Assembly: GCA_002378665.1 (NCBI GenBank)
Contig: DFSO01000007.1
Coordinates: forward strand, 1-9,765
Length of the DNA: 9,765 bases
Source: Loktanella sp. UBA3435
GTDB lineage: Bacteria > Pseudomonadota > Alphaproteobacteria > Rhodobacterales > Rhodobacteraceae
Reading direction: 5' to 3'
This document shows positions 5,922 to 9,765 of the stretch, one piece after another. The translations under genes were made by a program, and so were the position numbers. The notes beneath the pieces are model-generated. The model did not search any database and was not told the DNA's origin. It was given only the letters and a program-made list of their open reading frames with translations. Each line of letters opens with the position of its first letter. Within the stretch, counting starts at the first letter, position 1.

Positions 5922-6734
5922 ACAACGCAATCCCGCCCAATACCAAGACCCCTGCGACGGCCATCCGCATCGTCAGCTCTTCGCTTAAGAAAAGCACCCC
6001 ACCCACAACCGCAATCACTGGCACGGACAATTGCGCCACCGCCGCCACTGTCGTCGGCAGTTGCGGCAAAACCCGATACCAAAGCGCGTAGCCCAGCCCT
6101 GACGTGACCGCCCCTGCCAAGGTTGCGGCAATCACGCCCCCTGCGCTGACTGCGCTCATGGAGCCGCCCAGCAGGGCCAACGCCACGATCGGCAGACAAA
6201 GGATGAAATTGCCAGTTGTGGCCAAAAGCGGATCCTTTGCGCCCTGCCCGAGGATTGTATAAGTAGCCCAGCCGATCGTAGCTGTGATCATCAAGAGCGT
6301 TACGACGATGGGCACAGCAAAACGCTCCGTGGGCCAAAGCAAAACAACAAGACCGACCATTGCGAAAAAAGCACCAACCCAACGCATTCGCGGAATGGCT
6401 TGGCCGCGCCAAACGGCCCAGCCAAACATCATGATCTGTAACGAGCCGAATAAGATTAAAGCGCCAAGCCCCGCACCCAGCGTCAGATATGCCCAAGAAA
6501 ACCCGAGCATATAAACCGCCAAAGCCAAGGCCCCGCGCCAGCGTGCAAGCACCCCATGAAACGGAGCCCCCCGCGCGCCATGACCAAAGCGGCCAGCATC
6601 ACAGCCCCCGCCGCAACTCGCAGGGCGGCAAACGAAACCGCATCCATCCCGTAATGCGCGACACCAACGCGGGTCAAAATCGAGTTCGCGGCAAAGGCGC
6701 ACATTATCAGGGCCACAAGGAAAAACAAACGCAT
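5887..6734 (-). pseudogene. EamA/DMT-family transporter gene with a one-base frameshift
   Basis: Two overlapping minus-strand frames together make one drug/metabolite-type transporter with ten hydrophobic helices. The first frame starts at ATG 6734 behind GGAG and reads MRLFFLVALIMCAFAANSIL up to VMARGG (residues 1-56). It then loses sense and runs on to 6483. The second frame resumes in the G run as APFHGVLARWRGALALAVYM and continues to TAA 5887. The junction is a run of six G on the coding strand (C6 at plus 6567-6572). One extra G would restore a single 282-codon protein of normal EamA length, with the two EamA repeats at about 1-140 and 150-280. Family members export small metabolites such as amino acids; the substrate here is unknown. 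Either the gene is truly broken or phase-variable, or the base was miscalled in the homopolymer. The gene follows GNAT on the same strand. Confidence 0.88.
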
Positions 6735-6770
6735 GATGGCTCCATGAACGGCTGTCGGATCGGTATTAAA

Positions 6771-6792
6771 GTAGGATGGGTTTTAACCCATC
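6771..6792 (+). repeat. REP-like palindromic repeat, copy 1
   Basis: GTAG at 6771 is followed by the palindrome GATGGGTT-TT-AACCCATC, 22 bases in all. An identical copy in opposite orientation lies at 7295-7316. A GTAG head before a palindrome is the layout of REP elements mobilised by RAYT transposases. The last two bases belong to the GNAT stop codon. It lies in the 56-base gap between GNAT and the EamA gene and would fold as a hairpin in a joint transcript. Confidence 0.75.
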
Positions 6793-7276
6793 ACACCCCG
6801 TTGGAAGATGGGGGATAGATCAAATCTTGCGCAGGCGCACCCGCCAGACCGCACACCATGGTGTGATCAATCGGATAGGGACCGGTCAAGGCCGCAGCCC
6901 CCTTGCGCGAAAACCCGGCCTTCTCATAAAATGCAGGTTCGCCCAAGACGACCACAGGCGTCTGTGTGATCCGCGCCCATTCGGTCAACATGCCGATCAT
7001 GCGCTTGCCATACCCACGTCGCTGCACATCGGGCGCGATGGCCACTGGCGCCAGACACAACCAACCTTTGGGTTTGACCATATTTGAAAGCGCATAATAG
7101 CCGACTATCCGCCCCCCCATCGGCATCACCTGCTCGCCTGCTATCAGACGGGCCTTGCGTAACTTCGCGACCAGCTCCGCTTCCTCAGGTCCGCCAAAAG
7201 CATCACGGAGCAGAGCATCGACCTGCGCCTCCTCCCCCCGTTTCATATCGCGGGCAAATTCGGGGGTGTTGAACAT
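6791..7276 (-). CDS. GNAT family N-acetyltransferase
   Basis: The 161-residue protein has the GNAT fold, which transfers acetyl from acetyl-CoA to an amine. CLAPVAIAPDVQRRGYGKRM (74-93) contains strand 4 and the acetyl-CoA loop Q85-R-R-G-Y-G90. The motif B segment is VVVLGEPAFYEKAGFSRKGA (108-127), close to YhbS-like acetyltransferases. The substrate is unknown. ATG 7276 is the start: AGGAA lies seven bases upstream and the family length fits. The gene is bracketed by two identical inverted 22-bp repeats. The 3' one begins inside the TGA stop codon, and the 5' one ends 19 bases ahead of the start codon, so the Shine-Dalgarno lies between the repeat and the ATG. EamA follows on the same strand after 56 bases. 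Confidence 0.92.
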   Translation of the reverse strand: MFNTPEFARDMKRGEEAQVDALLRDAFGGPEEAELVAKLRKARLIAGEQVMPMGGRIVGYYALSNMVKPKGWLCLAPVAIAPDVQRRGYGKRMIGMLTEWARITQTPVVVLGEPAFYEKAGFSRKGAAALTGPYPIDHTMVCGLAGAPAQDLIYPPSSNGV

Positions 7277-7294
7277 GAAATTTCCTGACAGGGC

Positions 7295-7316
7295 GATGGG
7301 TTAAAACCCATCCTAC
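7295..7316 (-). repeat. REP-like palindromic repeat, copy 2
   Basis: On the minus strand this is GTAG followed by the palindrome GATGGGTT-TT-AACCCATC, identical over all 22 bases to the copy at 6771-6792 but inverted relative to it. It lies 19 bases upstream of the GNAT start codon. The pair encloses 502 bases that hold only the GNAT gene. If GNAT is transcribed from further upstream, the hairpin would be in its leader. Confidence 0.75.
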
Positions 7317-7428
7317 GGGGATGTGCATCGGCGGCAAGCGAGATCGCCTTGAGAACCCATTTGACCTAGCATCCCAATCGCCTCATACAAATTGTAATTC
7401 CTTTGGCCCCGCAATGAGGGTGAATAAA

Positions 7429-7710
7429 GTGGCCTATGATCTTTCTTGCTTCGACAACCTCGAAGGCGGCTACCTGAGCTTCGACATTTCAGATTTGACT
7501 ACAGTCGTTGCGGCCATTCATTCCCGCTATGGCGTTCCCCAAAAAAATTCGCAAAACATCATGTGGCGCGACTTAGAATTTGGTGGTTGTAAATTCACAT
7601 CTGACGAAGAATTTGACGATGTCTTCATCATGACGGGGTCAGACCGCGGCATTGAGGTACTCAAACTGATTTACCTAGACTTGACCTCGAGCAGCGCCCC
7701 ACGCGCCTAA
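7429..7710 (+). CDS. Hypothetical small acidic protein
   Basis: I do not recognise this protein. From GTG 7429 it has 93 residues, no membrane segment and no signal peptide, and a surplus of Asp and Glu, for example in FTSDEEFDDVFIMTGSDRG. It contains a plausible alternation of strands and helices (GGYLSFDISDLTTVVAAIHS, then GIEVLKLIYLDL). GTG 7429 is preferred because GAGGG stands eight bases before it. ATG 7414 and ATG 7321 are in frame but have no Shine-Dalgarno, and the extra residues look like translated spacer. It is the only plus-strand gene between the REP-bracketed GNAT gene and a minus-strand pair, and its base use is less GC-rich than that of purE-purK. It may be an orphan or horizontally gained gene. 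Confidence 0.55.
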   Translation: MAYDLSCFDNLEGGYLSFDISDLTTVVAAIHSRYGVPQKNSQNIMWRDLEFGGCKFTSDEEFDDVFIMTGSDRGIEVLKLIYLDLTSSSAPRA

Positions 7711-7763
7711 AGTGCCTCTCCTGCTGTGCCATTGGCGACTGGGCGCATGAAGGTAGGTCAACC

Positions 7764-8249
7764 CTAAACAAATCGCCCAGCATCAAATACTGTCACATTG
7801 GCCGCATCGACGTTTTCATAGATGGTTCCGTCAGTGGATCGCCCGTCGGAGGTCCAAACCGCCTGCGCCTTCAATATCGCGCCCTCTGCACCCCTCTCCA
7901 ACACAACGTAGATCAGGTTGGGATTGAACTTTGACGCAACCAAATCGCGTGCTTCGAACGCGCGGACAAAGGCCTCTCGCGCGTGTCTTTGTCGCCGCGT
8001 AAGCGAACTTACGTATACAAAAATGGCCGCGATAAGTGGTGCAGAAAAAACCCCAATATCGGCACCAATGGCATAAAGGTGATTGGTAGGCAGCCCTAAC
8101 AGGCCAGAGATTGGCCGCATGGATGTAGCGATTTTGAACACCACCGCGAGATAGAGCAGTGTCAGTGGCGCTAGGACAAAATACCAAACGGTTGTCTTGC
8201 GGGTCACGTCGGCAACGGTCCCGCCCAATTGAGTGCCTCGCTTTGTCAA
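7764..8249 (-). CDS. Hypothetical protein with two transmembrane helices
   Basis: I do not recognise this family. The protein (161 residues from the proposed start) has two hydrophobic helices, at about 21-40 (VWYFVLAPLTLLYLAVVFKI) and 59-81 (ending FVYVSSL). A basic loop RRQRHAR follows, then a soluble domain of about 75 residues with NLIYVVLERG, AILKAQAVW and the end VTVFDAGRFV. The basic loop suggests this domain is cytoplasmic. The open frame extends to 8465, but that part lies across another coding frame (8329-8727) and reads as noise, so a later start is needed. No ATG is available. TTG 8249 with AGGA nine bases upstream is my choice, and GTG 8207 (147 residues) is an alternative. It follows the interrupted gene on the same strand after 79 bases, possibly in one operon. 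Confidence 0.6.
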   Translation of the reverse strand: MTKRGTQLGGTVADVTRKTTVWYFVLAPLTLLYLAVVFKIATSMRPISGLLGLPTNHLYAIGADIGVFSAPLIAAIFVYVSSLTRRQRHAREAFVRAFEARDLVASKFNPNLIYVVLERGAEGAILKAQAVWTSDGRSTDGTIYENVDAANVTVFDAGRFV

Positions 8250-8328
8250 ATCGCCGCATCCTGTTTTGTCGTGTAACGCGCGTGGGCTCTTGCGGCCACT
8301 TAAAATGACTAGGGCTGCCCATTCCTGG

Positions 8329-8727
8329 TTACTCTGCCGCATCCGTTCCGACGCAGTCGCTGGGCATGGCAAGCGCTTGATATCTGGGTGTCCCTCCTTT
8401 GGGTACAGGGACGCCCTGCCATTCCTTAATACAAACAAACCCCTGAATATCATCCACAAAATCAAGATCGTCCGTTTGAAACATCATCTGCCCGCCTTCA
8501 TAGCGCACAAAAATGTTTCGCTTATCGCCTTTGCCGTCATCAATCGTTTGAATATCGATAACCTCAGCTCAAATGTATTTCAGGCCCAGTCTATCCGATG
8601 GCAGTACCTGCAAGAACAACCAAGCGACGACGGAAAACACACCCATCATACCTAAAAAGGCTGCGATTTTTCTCGCTCTTTTCTTGCAGGCGTACACCGT
8701 CAGTCTGCTGTGAAGGTCATCATTCAT
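8329..8727 (-). pseudogene. Membrane-anchored hypothetical protein interrupted by an in-frame TGA
   Basis: One minus-strand frame from ATG 8727 to TAA 8329-8331 (133 codons) reads as protein throughout except for TGA at codon 53 (8571-8569). The first part, 52 residues, starts MNDDLHSRL, has a basic KKRARK and one membrane helix (about 21-41), and ends PSDRLGLKYI. After the TGA the frame continues AEVIDIQTIDDGKGDKRNIF, VRYEGGQMMFQTDDLDF and VDDIQGFVCIKEWQGVPVP up to DCVGTDAAE. This is balanced, strand-rich sequence typical of a real soluble domain. A single base change from CGA or TGG would create the stop, so a recent nonsense mutation or a base error is the simplest reading. Read-through or two separate products are less likely, as no start with a Shine-Dalgarno follows the TGA. 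No known family is recognised. No clear Shine-Dalgarno precedes ATG 8727; TATATC six bases ahead might allow a leaderless transcript. Confidence 0.7.
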
Positions 8728-8756
8728 ATGATTGATATAGTCTTTGCTAATGAAAG

Positions 8757-8788
8757 AAAAAAGGGCGACCCATTGCTGGACCGCCCTT
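8757..8788 (-). terminator. Rho-independent terminator of the groEL operon
   Basis: On the minus strand AAGGGCG (8788-8782) pairs with CGCCCTT (8767-8761) around a 14-base loop, and six T follow (8762-8757). It stands 88 bases after the groEL stop and 30 bases before the next minus-strand gene, which separates the two transcripts. Confidence 0.85.
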
Positions 8789-8848
8789 CCCTAATGATCG
8801 ACAGTGTCGGCTCTCGGCATTTCCTAGGGAAAGGCCTGTCGCCTGATC

Positions 8849-8875
8849 GGAGTTTTGCCCGAGGGCAAAAGCTCC
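8849..8875 (-). terminator. Hairpin directly abutting the groEL stop codon
   Basis: GGAG-TTTTGCCC (8849-8860) and GGGCAAAA-G-CTCC (8863-8875) form a long near-perfect stem with one bulged base and a very small loop. It touches the groEL stop codon (8876-8878). The T4 tracts lie inside the stem, not after it. It may protect the mRNA 3' end or pause polymerase ahead of the main terminator at 8757-8788. Confidence 0.5.
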
Positions 8876-9765
8876 TTACATCATGCCGCCCATGCCGCCC
8901 ATGTCGGGCATGCCGCCACCGTTGCCGCCGTCTTTCGACGGACGATCAGCAACCATAGCTTCTGTGGTGATCAACAGGCCTGCAACAGATGCTGCGTACT
9001 GCAACGATGTGCGCACAACTTTGGCTGGATCGATCACGCCGAACTTGAACATGTCGCCATATTCTTCGGTCTGCGCGTTGAAACCAAACGCCTTGTCGGT
9101 AGATTCGCGGATTTTGCCAGCGACGACGGAACCGTCAACGCCAGAGTTCTCAGCGATCTGACGCAGTGGTGCTTCAAGTGCTTTACGCACAATCGCAATA
9201 CCAACGTCTTGGTCAGAGTTTGCACCCTTCACGCCGTCAAGTGTCTTGCCAGCCTGAACCAGAGCAACACCACCACCAACAACGATACCTTCTTGAACCG
9301 CAGCACGTGTCGCGTTCAAAGCATCGTCAACGCGGTCTTTACGCTCTTTGACTTCTACTTCGGACATGCCACCGACGCGGATCACAGCAACACCGCCAGC
9401 CAATTTGGCAACGCGCTCTTGCAGCTTTTCACGGTCGTAGTCGGATGTTGTTTCTTCGATCTGGCCACGAATCTGCAATACGCGTGCGTCGATCTCAGCC
9501 TTCTCGCCGCCACCATCGATGATTGTTGTGGTGTCTTTGGTGATTGTCACGCGCTTGGCAGTACCAAGCATATCGATTGTGACGTTCTCAAGCTTCATGC
9601 CGAGGTCTTCGGAGATCACTTGACCGCCTGTCAGGATCGCGATGTCCTGCAGCATTGCCTTACGACGATCGCCAAAACCTGGCGCCTTAACAGCAGCAAT
9701 TTTAAGGCCGCCGCGCAGTTTGTTCACCACAAGCGTTGCAAGAGCTTCGCCCTCAACATCTTCAG
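8876..9765 (-). CDS. groEL: Chaperonin GroEL, C-terminal part
   Basis: GroEL forms the double-ring ATP-driven folding chamber that works with GroES. Only the last 295 codons are in the window; the gene runs off the right edge on the minus strand, and the in-frame GTG at 9730 (VVNKLRGG) is internal. The visible part starts in the apical domain with VVNKLRGGLKIAAVKAPGFG and DRRKAMLQDIAILTGG. It passes through KDRVDDALNATRAAVQEG, whose second Asp corresponds to the ATPase residue near 398 of the Escherichia coli protein, and then GIVVGGGVALVQAG. It ends with the glycine-methionine tail GGNGGGMPDMGGMGGMM. No break is seen. groES would be expected just upstream, beyond the window. Two hairpins follow the stop. 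Confidence 0.98.
   Translation of the reverse strand, partial: EDVEGEALATLVVNKLRGGLKIAAVKAPGFGDRRKAMLQDIAILTGGQVISEDLGMKLENVTIDMLGTAKRVTITKDTTTIIDGGGEKAEIDARVLQIRGQIEETTSDYDREKLQERVAKLAGGVAVIRVGGMSEVEVKERKDRVDDALNATRAAVQEGIVVGGGVALVQAGKTLDGVKGANSDQDVGIAIVRKALEAPLRQIAENSGVDGSVVAGKIRESTDKAFGFNAQTEEYGDMFKFGVIDPAKVVRTSLQYAASVAGLLITTEAMVADRPSKDGGNGGGMPDMGGMGGMM

Noticed and set aside
7739..7780. CTGGGCG/CGCCCAG inverted repeat around the 3' end of the two-helix gene
   Set aside because: A 7-bp stem with a 28-base loop and no T run on either side is too weak to call a terminator.
8250..8465. N-terminal extension of the two-helix membrane protein up to 8465
   Set aside because: Most of it (8329-8465) lies across the more protein-like frame of the TGA-interrupted gene and reads as low-quality sequence (for example RLPCPATASERMRQ), so it is a shadow.
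8569..8571. TGA as selenocysteine or programmed read-through
   Set aside because: No SECIS-like hairpin or read-through context is evident after the codon. A point mutation or base error is simpler.
8233..8655. Plus-strand 140-codon open frame
   Set aside because: It is antisense to the interrupted minus-strand gene, starts without a Shine-Dalgarno and has no protein-like features.
1..9765. CRISPR array, tRNA/rRNA gene, insertion sequence or known defence system
   Set aside because: No regular direct repeats with spacers, no cloverleaf or rRNA-like segments, no transposase or integrase, and no nuclease or helicase domains were seen.

Overview
The window reads like the chromosome of an alphaproteobacterium of the order Rhodobacterales, roseobacter-like. 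The grounds are the fused ATP sulfurylase/APS kinase, an Hsp20 gene followed directly by a DUF1150 gene, a DUF465 gene in front of purE-purK, moderately GC-rich codon use and a GGM-tailed GroEL. This is inferred from gene content; no species can be named. Most of the window is core metabolism and stress genes.

Left part (1-4.6 kb). The 3' part of a bifunctional sulfate-activating enzyme (plus strand) ends at a strong intrinsic terminator. A stand-alone rhodanese-domain gene follows and converges, across a shared bidirectional terminator, on a cytochrome b561 gene. The b561 gene has its own sigma70-like promoter. Upstream of it on the minus strand lies an hsp20-DUF1150 operon with a good sigma32 (RpoH)-type promoter and a possible SD-masking stem in its leader. 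Divergent from hsp20 is DUF465 and then purE-purK, whose reading frames overlap by 8 bp; they carry out the two-step carboxylation of AIR in purine synthesis.

Middle part (4.6-7.3 kb). A secreted alpha/beta-hydrolase (minus) is divergent from a Nudix hydrolase (plus). The Nudix gene overlaps, tail to tail, an EamA-family transporter gene that is broken by a one-base deletion in a C6/G6 run. Next is a GNAT acetyltransferase gene bracketed by two identical 22-bp palindromic repeats in opposite orientation. They have the GTAG-headed form of REP elements, and one contains part of the GNAT stop codon.

Right part (7.3-9.8 kb). A small accessory-looking region holds an unrecognised acidic small protein (plus), an unrecognised two-helix membrane protein (minus), and a previously hidden minus-strand gene with one in-frame TGA at codon 53. 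It is followed by the two-hairpin 3' region and the C-terminal half of groEL (minus, entering from beyond the right edge).

I found no CRISPR array, tRNA, rRNA, insertion sequence or recognisable defence system. The parts most worth a second look are the two single-lesion genes (EamA and the TGA-interrupted membrane protein), the REP-bracketed GNAT gene, and the heat-shock control region of hsp20. No stretch longer than about 160 bases lacks an assigned feature.
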